A stretch of 64,000 nucleotides of DNA from Rhodobiaceae bacterium (GTDB taxonomy: Bacteria; Pseudomonadota; Alphaproteobacteria; Rhizobiales; Tepidamorphaceae), in contig JACKJR010000002.1 of assembly GCA_020637855.1 (NCBI GenBank), forward strand, positions 1-64,000, read 5' to 3'. This document shows positions 17,137 to 26,650 of the stretch, piece after piece. Within the stretch, counting starts at the first letter, position 1. Every line of letters starts with the position of its first letter. A program made the translations under genes and the position numbers. The notes below the pieces were generated by a model that worked only from the letters and a program-made list of their open reading frames with translations, did not search any database and was not told the DNA's origin.

Positions 17137-18956
17137 GGCAAGTCTCCGAAGAAGACGCTCGCGCCGGCTTCCGCTGGGCCGACCAGCGCGCGGAACGGCG
17201 CGAAAAGCTCGCGCCCGACGCCGGCCTGCGCGTCCACAAGATCGTCGGTCACGGGTTCACGGGCTTCGAAGTCGTCCGCCTTTATTTCCAGAATGCCGGC
17301 TTCGCCGTCGAGCCGGATCACATCGCCATCACGGATTTTCGCGATTGCCCCACCACCGACAGCTTCCGGCGACAGGTGGATCGCAGCGGGAATCTTGCCC
17401 GACGCGCCGGACATACGCCCGTCGGTCACCAGCGCCACCTTGAAACCGCGGTCCTGCAGCACGCCGAGTACTGGCGTGAGGCCATGCAATTCCGGCATAC
17501 CGTTGGCGCGCGGCCCCTGGAACCGGACAACGCAGACGAAATCCTTGTCGAGTTCCCCCGCCCTGAAGGCAGCCTTCACGCTCTCCTGATCGTGGAATAC
17601 CCGGGCCGGTGCTTCGATGACGCGGCGCTCGGGCTTGACGGCGGAAACCTTGATCACCGCCTGCCCCAGATTACCGGTCAGCCGCATCAACCCGCCGGTG
17701 GGCTGAAACGGATCGGCGACGGGACGCAGGATGTCGGGATCGAGGCTCTCGCCTGCCCCCTCCTCCCAGACAATGCCGCCACCGGGCGACACTTTCGGCT
17801 CGCGCGTGTAAAGCGACAGCCCGTCGCCGGCCACGGTGCGCACGTCCTCATGCATCAGCCTCGCGCCGAGGCACTCCCGGATGATGTATTGCAACCCGCC
17901 CGCGGCATAGAAGTGGTTCACGTCACGCAGGCCGTTGGGATAAACCCGGGCAATCAGCGGCACCACTTCCGATAGGTCCGACAGGTCGTCCCATGTCAAC
18001 ACGATGCCGGCAGCGCGCGCCATCGCCAGCAAGTGGATCGCGAGATTGGTCGACCCGCCGGTTGCATGCAGCCCGACGACGCCGTTGACGAAGGTCTTCA
18101 CACTCAGCACTTCACAGGCAGGAGTGTACTGCTCACCCGTGGCGACCAGCTCCAGCACGCGGGCCGCGCCCGCCGTGGTCAGTTCGTCGCGGATCGCAGC
18201 ACCGGGATTGGCGAAACTCGCGCCCGGCAGATGCAGACCCATCACTTCCAGCAACATCTGGTTGGTGTTGGCGGTGCCGTAGAAGGTGCATATGCCCGGC
18301 GCATGATAGGCGGCCATCTCCGATTGCAGCAGCGTGGCCCGGTCCACTTCCCCCAAAGCGAATTTCTGGCGCACCTTGGCCTTCTCGTCATTGCCGATGC
18401 CCGAAGGCATCGGGCCTGCGGGCAGGAAGATGCAGGGCAGATGCCCAAAGCGCGCCGCGGCAATGACAAGGCCCGGCGCGATCTTGTCGCACATGCCAAG
18501 AAACACGGCGGCATCGTAGCAATTGTGCGAGAGTGCCACGGCGGCAGCCATGGCGATCGCATCGCGCGAGAATAGCGAAAGCTCCATGCCGGCCATGCCC
18601 TGTGTGACGCCATCGCACATGGCGGGCACACCGCCTGCGACCTGTGCCGTCGCGCCTGCCGCATTGGCCGCCTTGCGTATCAGCGCGGGGAAGCGCTCGA
18701 AGGGCTGATGCGCCGACAGCATGTCGTTATAGGCGGTGACGATGCCAAGATTGGGCGCATCATTGTGCGAGAGCCGGTCCTTGGCCATGCGCGGCATGGC
18801 GGCGGCGACATGGGCGAGATTGGAGCAGCCCATATGCGCGCGGGCAACGCCTGCATCGCGGGCGCGGCGCATCTGGTCCATGTAGTCGCCGCGCGTTCTG
18901 TTGCTGCGTTCTTCGATCCGAGCGGTGACGGCTTCGATGACGCCGTTCAGCGGCAT
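17133..18956 (-). CDS. edd: 6-phosphogluconate dehydratase
   Basis: 607 residues from the ATG at 18956, preceded by AGGAAGGA; a longer open frame upstream has no family similarity. This IlvD/Edd-family [4Fe-4S] enzyme turns 6-phosphogluconate into KDPG. Cluster cysteines and neighbours are visible in PAMCDGVTQGMAGMELS and NCYDAAVFLGMCDKIAPG, and LHATGGSTNLAIHL is the second conserved block. The C-terminus runs four bases into pgi. Confidence 0.97.
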   Translation of the reverse strand: MPLNGVIEAVTARIEERSNRTRGDYMDQMRRARDAGVARAHMGCSNLAHVAAAMPRMAKDRLSHNDAPNLGIVTAYNDMLSAHQPFERFPALIRKAANAAGATAQVAGGVPAMCDGVTQGMAGMELSLFSRDAIAMAAAVALSHNCYDAAVFLGMCDKIAPGLVIAAARFGHLPCIFLPAGPMPSGIGNDEKAKVRQKFALGEVDRATLLQSEMAAYHAPGICTFYGTANTNQMLLEVMGLHLPGASFANPGAAIRDELTTAGAARVLELVATGEQYTPACEVLSVKTFVNGVVGLHATGGSTNLAIHLLAMARAAGIVLTWDDLSDLSEVVPLIARVYPNGLRDVNHFYAAGGLQYIIRECLGARLMHEDVRTVAGDGLSLYTREPKVSPGGGIVWEEGAGESLDPDILRPVADPFQPTGGLMRLTGNLGQAVIKVSAVKPERRVIEAPARVFHDQESVKAAFRAGELDKDFVCVVRFQGPRANGMPELHGLTPVLGVLQDRGFKVALVTDGRMSGASGKIPAAIHLSPEAVGGGAIAKIRDGDVIRLDGEAGILEIKADDFEAREPVTDDLVDAQAGVGRELFAPFRALVGPAEAGASVFFGDLP

Positions 18957-18969
18957 TATGCATTCCTTC

Positions 18970-19659
18970 CTAGGGTGCGTAATGGATGGTCGGGGCGGTC
19001 CCGCGCAGAATGGCACGGATTGGCGCGTCTGCCACCGGGCCATCCTTTTCCGCCTCGCTCAAGGCCGCGTTCTTGTCCGCTCCCGCGATCAGGATGTGGG
19101 TATGAGCAGCCGACAGCAAGGCGGGCAGCGTCAGGGTGATGCGGGGCTCCGCGGCACCGGGCGCGCGCATCGGCAACAGGAGAGCTGTGCAATGGGGATC
19201 GAGCGCTTGTTCCAGTTTGTCCGCGCCGGGAAACAGCGAGGCGGTATGCATGTCCGCACCCATGCCAAGCACCAGACTATCAATAGGAAGAGCATCGCGA
19301 ACGGCTGGCTCCAGCATTGCCAATCCCGCTTCAGGCGACGGCGCGTCGGTGTAGAGGGGAATGTACTTCGCAGCCTCCGCCGCACCGGTCAGCAGCGTCT
19401 GCCGCAACAGCCGCTCGTTGGAGCGCTCGTGGTCCGGCGGCACCCAGCGCTCGTCATTGAGCAGCACGGATACATTGGCCCAGTCGAGTGGCTTTGCCGA
19501 AAGTGCCTTGAGGAATGCCGCCGGCGTGGTGCCACCTGGAACACAGAGTATCGCCGAACCCTTCACCGTCAGAGCGGCCGCCAGTTCGCCTGCAACGGTG
19601 CCGGCCAGCGCTTCTGCCTGTGTCCCCCGGTCCGGATAGTCCACCATGCGTGGGCTCAA
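18970..19659 (-). CDS. pgl: 6-phosphogluconolactonase
   Basis: 229 residues. Hydrolyses 6-phosphogluconolactone made by Zwf. Motifs LCVPGGTTPAAFLKAL, LLNDERWVPPDHERSN and LVLGMGADMHTASLFPG are those of DevB/SOL-type lactonases (GMG-D-H is the catalytic block). The TTG at 19659 overlaps the zwf stop and has GGGAG eight bases upstream. An ATG at 19647 is the alternative and would shorten the protein by four residues. Confidence 0.93.
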   Translation of the reverse strand: MSPRMVDYPDRGTQAEALAGTVAGELAAALTVKGSAILCVPGGTTPAAFLKALSAKPLDWANVSVLLNDERWVPPDHERSNERLLRQTLLTGAAEAAKYIPLYTDAPSPEAGLAMLEPAVRDALPIDSLVLGMGADMHTASLFPGADKLEQALDPHCTALLLPMRAPGAAEPRITLTLPALLSAAHTHILIAGADKNAALSEAEKDGPVADAPIRAILRGTAPTIHYAP

Positions 19660-21110
19660 GGCGAAAGCTCCCGCCAGCGCTGGCCTTCGCGCGACAGCAT
19701 GTCGATTGCGCCGTAAGGTCCGTCACTACCGGAATCGTAGGGTTCAGGCTTCCTGCCGGACGTCTCCCAGGCCTCGATGATCGGATCGACCCAGCCCCAG
19801 GCTGCCTCCACTTCGTCGCGCCGCATGAACAGGGTCTGGTCGCCGCGCACAACATCCAGCACCAGCCGCTCATAGGCGTCCGGCATCCGCCAGCCACGTT
19901 CAGCACTTTCGGCAAAGCTCATGTCGAGCGGGGTCTCGCGCATGCGGAACCCGCCCGGGCCCGGGTCCTTGGTGGTGATCGACAGCGTGATGCCCTCGTC
20001 AGGCTGCAGCCGGATGATCAATGCATTGGCTGAAAGCGGCGCCCCGAGATCGGAAAATATCTGATGCGGGGTCTGGCGGAAGCGCACCACGATTTCCGAC
20101 AGGCGCGAACGCAGCTTCTTGCCGGTGCGCAGATAAAACGGCGTCCCCGCCCAGCGCCATGACCCGATTTCAGCCCGGATCGCAACGAAACTTTCCGTGT
20201 GGCTGTCCGGGTTCTCCGCTTCCTTGGCATAGCCGCGATACTGGCCGCGCACCGTTGCCGCCAGCGCGTCGTGTCCGGTGAGCGGACGCAGCGCGCGCAG
20301 AACCTTGAGCTTCTCGTCGCGCACCGCATCGGCTTCGAAGTGATATGGCGGCTCCATCGCCGTCAGGCACAAAAGCTGCAGCAGATGGTTCTGCACCATG
20401 TCACGCATGGCACCGGCACGATCATAGTAGGGACCGCGCTGCTCGACACCCAGGGATTCCGCCACGGTGATCTGGACGTGGTCCACATGCCGCGCGTTCC
20501 AAAGCGGTTCGAACAGCGCATTGGCAAAACGCAGCGCAATCAGGTTCTGTACCGTTTCCTTGCCCAGATAATGATCGATCCGGTAGACGCGGTCTTCCGG
20601 AAATGCCGCGCCGATCCTGTCGTTGAGCGCCCGTGCGCTCGCCCCGTCATGGCCGATCGGCTTTTCAACCACCAGCCTCCCGTTCTCGGCCAACCCGTGG
20701 GCTGCCAGCCCCTCGACGATGGGGGCAAACAAGGCCGGCCCCACCGACAGATAGAACACCCTGATGCTCGATTGCGGCGATGCGCCGAGAACATCCTTCA
20801 GTGTTTCCCACCCGTCGGCGTCGGACACGTTGTTGGTCACATAGTCCAGCCGGGCCAGGAATCGCTCCAGCACTTGCGTATCGAGACGGTCTGCCGGGAC
20901 ATGATCGGTGATCGCGTCCCGGGCCAAAGCGCGGAAACCGTCCGCATCCATTTGCGAGCGTGCGCAACCGATGATCCGCGTGCCCTCCAGCAATTGCCCG
21001 TCGGCATCGCGGTGAAACATTCCAGGCAACAGTTTGCGCCGGGCCAGATCCCCGGTCGCGCCGAAAATAACCAGATCAAACGGATCGACCGGAATAATAC
21101 GATGGGTCAC
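19656..21110 (-). CDS. zwf: Glucose-6-phosphate 1-dehydrogenase
   Basis: 484 residues. First committed step of the Entner-Doudoroff/pentose phosphate branch, NAD(P)+-dependent. The Rossmann motif FGATGDLARRKLLPG, VVEKPIGHD and the active-site RIDHYLGKETVQNLIALRFAN are intact. First gene of the five-gene ED operon; the 244 bases upstream contain no other gene. Confidence 0.97.
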   Translation of the reverse strand: MTHRIIPVDPFDLVIFGATGDLARRKLLPGMFHRDADGQLLEGTRIIGCARSQMDADGFRALARDAITDHVPADRLDTQVLERFLARLDYVTNNVSDADGWETLKDVLGASPQSSIRVFYLSVGPALFAPIVEGLAAHGLAENGRLVVEKPIGHDGASARALNDRIGAAFPEDRVYRIDHYLGKETVQNLIALRFANALFEPLWNARHVDHVQITVAESLGVEQRGPYYDRAGAMRDMVQNHLLQLLCLTAMEPPYHFEADAVRDEKLKVLRALRPLTGHDALAATVRGQYRGYAKEAENPDSHTESFVAIRAEIGSWRWAGTPFYLRTGKKLRSRLSEIVVRFRQTPHQIFSDLGAPLSANALIIRLQPDEGITLSITTKDPGPGGFRMRETPLDMSFAESAERGWRMPDAYERLVLDVVRGDQTLFMRRDEVEAAWGWVDPIIEAWETSGRKPEPYDSGSDGPYGAIDMLSREGQRWRELSP

Positions 21111-21282
21111 GCAACCCCTCCAAATATATTGCTCTCAGCCCCCTTACAGCAGTTGTGCGCTCAACCGCCCGCAAGGGAAATCCATAGAAGCACGGGCCGG
21201 CAGTACCATCTGACTACCTGGCCGGTTCAGCCTCGGTCACGACATTGAAACTTCGAATGGCGAACCACCCGCAATTCATAGG

Positions 21283-21309
21283 GTTGAACACCAACGCTGA
21301 TGATTCAAC
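21283..21309. repeat. Inverted repeat upstream of zwf
   Basis: GTTGAA (21,283-21,288) and TTCAAC (21,304-21,309) form arms separated by 15 bases, between the zwf start and the end of the next minus-strand gene. It could be an operator or part of a weak terminator; the arms are short and chance occurrence is possible. Confidence 0.3.
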
Positions 21310-21354
21310 GTCTTGTAAGCAAAAAAGCTGAAAACAGCATGACCATCCCGCCTA

Positions 21355-21849
21355 TCACAGTAAAACGTCCTTGATGAAGCCGACAGCCGCGGCAATCGCG
21401 AGAATGGCCACCATACCGGCCAGCAGGACCAGGGGCGCGCCCAGAAAGCCAAGACGCTCGATCCAGCCGATCGCCTTGCGAAGGGGATTGCTGTCCCGCG
21501 GTTCCGACGGCATGTCGGCCTTGATCTCTCCGCTGACCGGGTATCGGATGCGTTTGCGCAAATCGAGAGCATAGGCAGCTCCGCCGCCCAGCCAGAACAG
21601 GATGATCACGGCCCAGCCAAGGGTGCCGGGACCGAATTTGTCGAAGAAGAAGAATGCCGTGACAATACTGCTGGCCAGCATCCACATCAGAACGCCGGCA
21701 CCAATCGCGCCATCCGGCATGAAACTTACCGCATGCCCGCAATCGGGACATTCATAGCGGATTTCCGTACCCATGCCTTTCCATTCGCGTGCGGCGGGAG
21801 CCATCGCGCCGCCCCCGCATTGCCGGCATTTTCGCATCCTCAAAACCAT
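21355..21849 (-). CDS. Zinc-ribbon membrane protein of unknown function
   Basis: 164 residues. Two CxxC pairs near the N-terminus (CRQCGG and CPDCGH, about residues 8-40) suggest a zinc ribbon, followed by three hydrophobic segments (about 49-68, 78-97 and 135-158). The arrangement resembles small conserved membrane proteins of alphaproteobacteria that carry a cytosolic zinc finger. I do not recognise a function. It is divergent from the secreted protein at 21,984. Confidence 0.6.
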   Translation of the reverse strand: MVLRMRKCRQCGGGAMAPAAREWKGMGTEIRYECPDCGHAVSFMPDGAIGAGVLMWMLASSIVTAFFFFDKFGPGTLGWAVIILFWLGGGAAYALDLRKRIRYPVSGEIKADMPSEPRDSNPLRKAIGWIERLGFLGAPLVLLAGMVAILAIAAAVGFIKDVLL

Positions 21850-21983
21850 GTCCCAAGTCTAACCGACCTTTTCATCCCGGACCAATGCCTGCTTGCGTGA
21901 TTCTTCAATTCTTGCGGCCCGATCCCGCCGCATGCTTTATGAACGGTTCGTAACGCTCGCCCATACGCTGGAAAGATCCTTGG

Positions 21984-22502
21984 ATGCGCACTGGCCCGAA
22001 CACCGGACCCTGCAAAGCCTTGCTGCACGCGATTGCCGTAATCGCCCTCTCAGGTCCTCTGGCATTGCTATCTCCCGCCCTTGCGGCCGGCCCGTTCGAT
22101 CCTTTCGTGGGGGAATGGCGCGGCGACGGCGTGGTCACCACCGATGACGGCCAGCAGGCACCGCTGCGCTGCAAGGTCGAAGTCCTCGCCGAGGTTGGCG
22201 AACGTGCCAGCCAGGCCCTGAGATGCGCAAGCACCGGTGCAGTCATCATCATCAATGCAAGCATGCGCCTCGAGCAGCAGGAGGGCCAACCGGTACTTGT
22301 GGGCAGCTGGAGCAACGACCGCGGCAAGGCCGGTGGCCTGACGGGGAAAATCGACAACCAGAGCGTGGACGTCATGCTGCTTGGCGACGATGTCGAGGCA
22401 CAGATGATCAGTGCGCTGGACGGCTGCAGGCTGCAGGTCACGATCGAGGGAAAACTGGGAAAAATCGCCAACCTTCAAGTCAACCTCGAACAGGGCTGCT
22501 GA
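21984..22502 (+). CDS. Secreted protein of unknown function
   Basis: 172 residues with a signal peptide (hydrophobic residues 13-34, cleavage expected near ALAAG). The mature part begins GPFDPFVGEWRGDGVV, a lipocalin-like/DUF1579-type opening of periplasmic beta-proteins, and has three cysteines. It ends three bases before the MMPL exporter, so the two are very probably cotranscribed and may act on the same lipid or hydrophobic substrate. The function is inferred from context only. Confidence 0.65.
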   Translation: MRTGPNTGPCKALLHAIAVIALSGPLALLSPALAAGPFDPFVGEWRGDGVVTTDDGQQAPLRCKVEVLAEVGERASQALRCASTGAVIIINASMRLEQQEGQPVLVGSWSNDRGKAGGLTGKIDNQSVDVMLLGDDVEAQMISALDGCRLQVTIEGKLGKIANLQVNLEQGC

Positions 22503-22505
22503 AGC

Positions 22506-24791
22506 GTGCGCGCTGCCCTGTTCGGCTTCGGCCTGGAGCGGCTTGGTCTGTGGGCTGCACGGCGCCCCGCCCTGGCGCTTGCCCTGCTGGCCCTCATCAC
22601 CGCGCTGGCAATTGCCGGCCTGCCGCGGCTCGGTTTCAACAGTGATATCCGGGAGGTCTTCCGCTCCTCAGGGGAATCCTCCGCTATCCTCGATCGCGCG
22701 ACGCAAGCCTTCGGGGCTTCCGAGCACGACCTGTTCGTTGTCATCGAAGGCGAAGACCTGTTCACACCGGAACGCCTGACGGCCATGCGTGATTTCGCGC
22801 TTGATCTGCGCCTGATCGAAGGCGTTGCCGGCGCGGTCTCGATGTTTTCCGCCCGTACCGCACCCGCATCGGATGGAAGCACGTCGGACATTTTCCCGCT
22901 TTCGATCACGGCGGACAGGGACATGGCCGCCCTGCGCGCCGAAGCCGCTTCCAATCCGCTGATCCGCGGCAAATTGCTGTCGGACGATGGCAAGCTGGCT
23001 CTCGTTCTCGTCACGCTGGATGAAACGGCAACCGGCCTGACCGATACCCGCCGTGTCATTGCCGAGATCGCCGAAACGGCGCAGTCGGCCCTTGCCCCCG
23101 CCGGCCTGAGCCAGTCCGTAACCGGCTTCCCGGCAATCCGCAGCACCATCGTCGGCATCCTCACCAGCGACCAGCTTGTCTTCAAGGCCGCGGCGTTCAG
23201 CCTCTCGATCCTGCTGTCGGGACTCTATTTTCTGAGTTTCCGATATCTGCTTCTGGCCGTCGTGCCCTCGGCAATTGCCGCGACCTGGCTGCTTGGCGCC
23301 ATGGGCTGGGCCGGTGAGGAAATCACTGTCGTCACCAATGTCGTTCCAAGCCTGGTGATGGTGATCACCTTCTCCAATGCCGTGCATCTCCTGCTTGCCA
23401 TCCGCCGCGAGCGCATAGCGGGAAGTACAGCCAGCGGTGCATTGGAAGAGGCCATCCGCGCCATCGGCCCGGCAACCGTGATGACGGCGCTGACGACTGC
23501 CGTTGCACTGTCCTCCTTGATTATCGTCGGTCGCCCGAGCATCACCAGCTTCGGCCTGACCGCTGCTTTCGGTGCGGTGATCGGATGCCTCATTGCCCTG
23601 TCCCTGATACCCGCACTGGCGCATTTCCTCCTCGGTGAGCCGGATGTGAAAAAGGAGACCGCCCGCGCCGAGGCAGGACTTTCCGGCTTGATACAGAAGG
23701 TTTCCGACCGCATCGCCCGGCTAGTTCTGGCCCGCCCCCGCGCCATTGCAGCTGCAGGCATGGCGATCCTAGCCGTATGCGGAACACTCTACTTCCTCAA
23801 CAAGCCTCAGTTCCGCTACGGGACCAACCTGCCGCAAGAGACCGAAGTCGCGCAGGCAGCCGGGCGTATCGACAGCGAGCTTGCCGGATCAAGCGTCATC
23901 CAACTGTTGATCGAACTGCCGGATGCCGCGGAACTCGTCCCGGAAGAGACGCTCCCGATCGTAGCCGACGCCCATGCGGTCATGGCCTCCGAACCGCTTA
24001 TCCGCGAAGTCTGGTCACTGGACTCCGTCGCCCGCTGGTATCGCGGCAACGGACGCACGAACGCCGATTTGCTGAAGGAAATGCAAAATCCCGATGCGTC
24101 GCTGTTTTCGCGTCTGGTAAACCGAGACAAGAACCTGGCGCTCGTGACCGGCTACCTTCCCGACCTGGAAGCGGCCACGCTGATCGCAATCGAGGCGCGG
24201 TTACAGCCGAAGCTCGATGGATTGCGGGAAAAATACCCGAACGCCCGCTTCGACATGACTGGTATCGCGCTGCATTCCGCCCATGCGGCAACCGACATGA
24301 TCCACCTGCTCAGCCGCAGCCTGCTCGTTGCAATCGCACTGATCATCGTGCTGATCGGCCTGTCACTGCGTTCGATCTTATACGGCGCGCTGACCATCCT
24401 GCCCAACCTGCTCCCGATCGCCGTTGCCGGCGCTTACCTCTACCTGTCCGGCCAGCAGCTGCAGTTCACCTCGATCATCATTTTCACGATCAGTTTCGGC
24501 ATCGCGGTGGACAGCACCATTCATGTGCTCAACCACTACCGTGCCTCGCGCAGCGGCTTTCCCGACTGGCAGGATGCCGTCGCTGCAACCGTCCGTACGA
24601 TGGGCCCCGCACTGATCCTGGCAACGCTCGCGCTTATGGCAGGCGGCGTCACCATGCTGAGCCCGCTGCCCATGGCGCAGCTTTACGGCAAGCTTATCGT
24701 TCAGGTTCTCGCCGCAGCCCTTGTCGGCGACATCCTGTTCCTGCCCGCCTTGATTGCGGCGATGGAGCGCTGGCGCAAGGCGCGCGCCTGA
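22506..24791 (+). CDS. MMPL/RND-family exporter
   Basis: 761 residues from a GTG. The architecture is two repeats of one transmembrane helix, a large periplasmic domain and a five-helix block. Helices are visible at about 18-38, 227-247, 250-270, 275-295, 325-345 and 350-370, then again from about 410, with the second block near 610-755 (LLVAIALIIVLIGLSLRS, ISFGIAVDSTIHVLNHY, LILATLALMAGGVTML). The FGIAVDSTIH motif carries the proton-relay Asp typical of HAE3/MMPL exporters, which move lipids or hydrophobic compounds. Paired with the secreted protein upstream. Confidence 0.85.
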   Translation: MRAALFGFGLERLGLWAARRPALALALLALITALAIAGLPRLGFNSDIREVFRSSGESSAILDRATQAFGASEHDLFVVIEGEDLFTPERLTAMRDFALDLRLIEGVAGAVSMFSARTAPASDGSTSDIFPLSITADRDMAALRAEAASNPLIRGKLLSDDGKLALVLVTLDETATGLTDTRRVIAEIAETAQSALAPAGLSQSVTGFPAIRSTIVGILTSDQLVFKAAAFSLSILLSGLYFLSFRYLLLAVVPSAIAATWLLGAMGWAGEEITVVTNVVPSLVMVITFSNAVHLLLAIRRERIAGSTASGALEEAIRAIGPATVMTALTTAVALSSLIIVGRPSITSFGLTAAFGAVIGCLIALSLIPALAHFLLGEPDVKKETARAEAGLSGLIQKVSDRIARLVLARPRAIAAAGMAILAVCGTLYFLNKPQFRYGTNLPQETEVAQAAGRIDSELAGSSVIQLLIELPDAAELVPEETLPIVADAHAVMASEPLIREVWSLDSVARWYRGNGRTNADLLKEMQNPDASLFSRLVNRDKNLALVTGYLPDLEAATLIAIEARLQPKLDGLREKYPNARFDMTGIALHSAHAATDMIHLLSRSLLVAIALIIVLIGLSLRSILYGALTILPNLLPIAVAGAYLYLSGQQLQFTSIIIFTISFGIAVDSTIHVLNHYRASRSGFPDWQDAVAATVRTMGPALILATLALMAGGVTMLSPLPMAQLYGKLIVQVLAAALVGDILFLPALIAAMERWRKARA

Positions 24792-24794
24792 AAA

Positions 24795-25406
24795 TCAGGC
24801 GAAGACGGTCCGGAACCTGGATATCATGCGCCGAACACGCGCTTTCGGCGGACGGGCGAGCAGCGCAACGACAACAAGCGTGATCGCAAGGACGACACCA
24901 CCTGAAACACCAAAATCGGCCTTGGTCAGATCGCGGTATTCGGACCGGGTCACCGCGCCCAGATGAGGTGCTGCCTGCGCTTCCATGCCGCGCCACTGGA
25001 TGGCGATCCCGGCAATCGGCCCGCTGAGTTCGGCTTTGGTGAACAGGGCGCCGAAACTCCCCTCGCCACCGATCATCTTGTAGACGGTGTCGGTGAAATC
25101 GAGGCAATTGGTGCCGAACAGGTAGCCATAATCGGAGCGGGTTTCACGGTTCGCTTCGAAATAGGCCTTTACCTTCGAATAGGCCGCATCGTCGACGACA
25201 ACGGTCTTCTCCACCGTATTGACCGCAGACCATTTGCGATACTGCTCGTGCGAAGTCGAGTAAACGCCGAGCGGATAGCCGGTGATGTCGGCGGAACTGC
25301 TCAGCGACACGGATGACTGGCCATCGGAAATCGTGACACTCGCGTGACCGACGATGCCGCCCTTGAGATAATTGAAAGTGATGGTTTTCGTCATTGCCGT
25401 AGTCAT
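24795..25406 (-). CDS. Putative membrane-anchored permuted NlpC/P60-like protein
   Basis: 203 residues. Not recognised as a named family. A His in GGIVGHASVTI (about residue 20) precedes a Cys in DYGYLFGTNCLDFTDTVYKMIG (about residue 105). His before Cys in such contexts (GHASV, TNCLDF) is the order seen in permuted papain-like/LRAT-type NlpC/P60 folds. A single C-terminal hydrophobic segment (GGVVLAITLVVVALLA, about 175-190) with basic residues after it would anchor the protein. It overlaps the upstream gene by four bases, so the two are made together. The enzymatic role is a hypothesis. Confidence 0.55.
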   Translation of the reverse strand: MTTAMTKTITFNYLKGGIVGHASVTISDGQSSVSLSSSADITGYPLGVYSTSHEQYRKWSAVNTVEKTVVVDDAAYSKVKAYFEANRETRSDYGYLFGTNCLDFTDTVYKMIGGEGSFGALFTKAELSGPIAGIAIQWRGMEAQAAPHLGAVTRSEYRDLTKADFGVSGGVVLAITLVVVALLARPPKARVRRMISRFRTVFA

Positions 25407-26011
25407 GTCTGCGCCTGCCGCTGGCGCGGTTTCTTCATTTCGATATCGACGAGGGTAAAGCCCCCTGCCCCGTCAACCACATAGAGCTTCACTTGCCTTT
25501 TGAAAGGCAACCAGGAACCGTCACAACCGAAAGCCTTGCGTGCACTGATCTCATACGCGCTCGCGCCGCTGTCGGCGACATCCGGACGCGATGCAGGGTC
25601 GAACATCACGGCACAAGGATCGGTGAGAGCATCCACGAGCGGCTCGCGCAGGTCCGCACGATCATGAATCTCAACCGGCATGTAGACCACATAGCACTTG
25701 CGACCAAGCCACCAAAAGTCGCAGTTGCGCGATTTGCCGCCGAGATTTCCTCCCAGAAAATCACAGGATACCGGAAGACCCGCCTGCACCAGCGGCTCAA
25801 GGCAGCGTGGCGGATCTTTCGGAATGGCCAACTCGGAATTGGTCATGCGCGACGCGTCCTCGACACCCAGCGCGCCCGCATTCAGCCCCCGCCACATAGC
25901 CATGTTGAGACCGCCGGCATAAAGATATTTCAGCGTGTATTCGTGGTGCAGATTCCAGCCGGCATAGGCCAGCCCGAGCACGATGCCCAAATATCGCAGC
26001 ACCTTCCACAC
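25403..26011 (-). CDS. Membrane-anchored cysteine-rich protein, partner of downstream gene
   Basis: 202 residues. One N-terminal hydrophobic segment (about 6-20) and a predicted extracytoplasmic domain with at least six cysteines (PPRCLEP, PVSCDFL, SRNCDFWWLGRKCYVV, DPCAVMF, FGCDGSW), consistent with disulfides. The polar C-terminal tail is basic. I recognise no family. Four-base overlap with the next gene points to a functional pair. Confidence 0.55.
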   Translation of the reverse strand: MWKVLRYLGIVLGLAYAGWNLHHEYTLKYLYAGGLNMAMWRGLNAGALGVEDASRMTNSELAIPKDPPRCLEPLVQAGLPVSCDFLGGNLGGKSRNCDFWWLGRKCYVVYMPVEIHDRADLREPLVDALTDPCAVMFDPASRPDVADSGASAYEISARKAFGCDGSWLPFKRQVKLYVVDGAGGFTLVDIEMKKPRQRQAQT

Positions 26012-26192
26012 GAATTACCAGCCCCGCTTTGACCGTTCCATTCCAGGCCGTATGCCGCAATGCAACAACTTTGCGCGAAATGGTGGTCCGGCGCAATCGG
26101 CACGCCGAACGAAAGTCTATTCATACAGGATAGAAAATGCGGCACGCTGCCACGGCCCCACGACCGCCGGCGATATCAAAACCGCCATCAGG

Positions 26193-26477
26193 TCAATCGT
26201 CGTCGCGCGCGCCGAACTTGCTGCACAATATGCCAATGACCCCGGCATTGATGCCGATGCCGGCAGCAGCCATCAGCATTCCGAAACCACCAGCCTGCTC
26301 ACCTAGCATGGAATCGAAGAGCCAGAACCAAGGCGTTGCCAGAAGCACGGCGAAAACCCCGTTGCGCGGATCGGGTTGCAGACCAAGGAAGCCGGATTGA
26401 GCCAGCGGCACGAAAGCAAGCGCCATGGCGCCCAACACCATAAACACGCCAATCGTGATCTTGCAGGATCGTTGCAT
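26193..26477 (-). CDS. Small membrane protein of unknown function
   Basis: 94 residues with three hydrophobic stretches (about 7-28, 40-56 and 64-86) and an acidic C-terminus (RDDD). Its codon use resembles neighbouring genes. No function recognised; the flanking 170-180 bases on each side hold no other supported gene. Confidence 0.5.
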   Translation of the reverse strand: MQRSCKITIGVFMVLGAMALAFVPLAQSGFLGLQPDPRNGVFAVLLATPWFWLFDSMLGEQAGGFGMLMAAAGIGINAGVIGILCSKFGARDDD

Positions 26478-26650
26478 GGGTTCTCCCGGCCAACCAATAT
26501 CACCTGTAAAGACGTAGTGCCATGAACGACCAGCCAGATGCTGTCAACGGCTCATCTGGTTTCAAAAAACAGTCTGGAAATTCGTACCGAGAACGACGGT
26601 GGAAGCCGCTGCGACAGGGCGCAGCTTCGCGGTGGTGACGTCAACGCCTG

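Noticed and set aside
20199..21248. Plus-strand open frame of about 350 residues opposite zwf
   Set aside because: It is antisense of a well-defined Zwf and has no recognisable domain.
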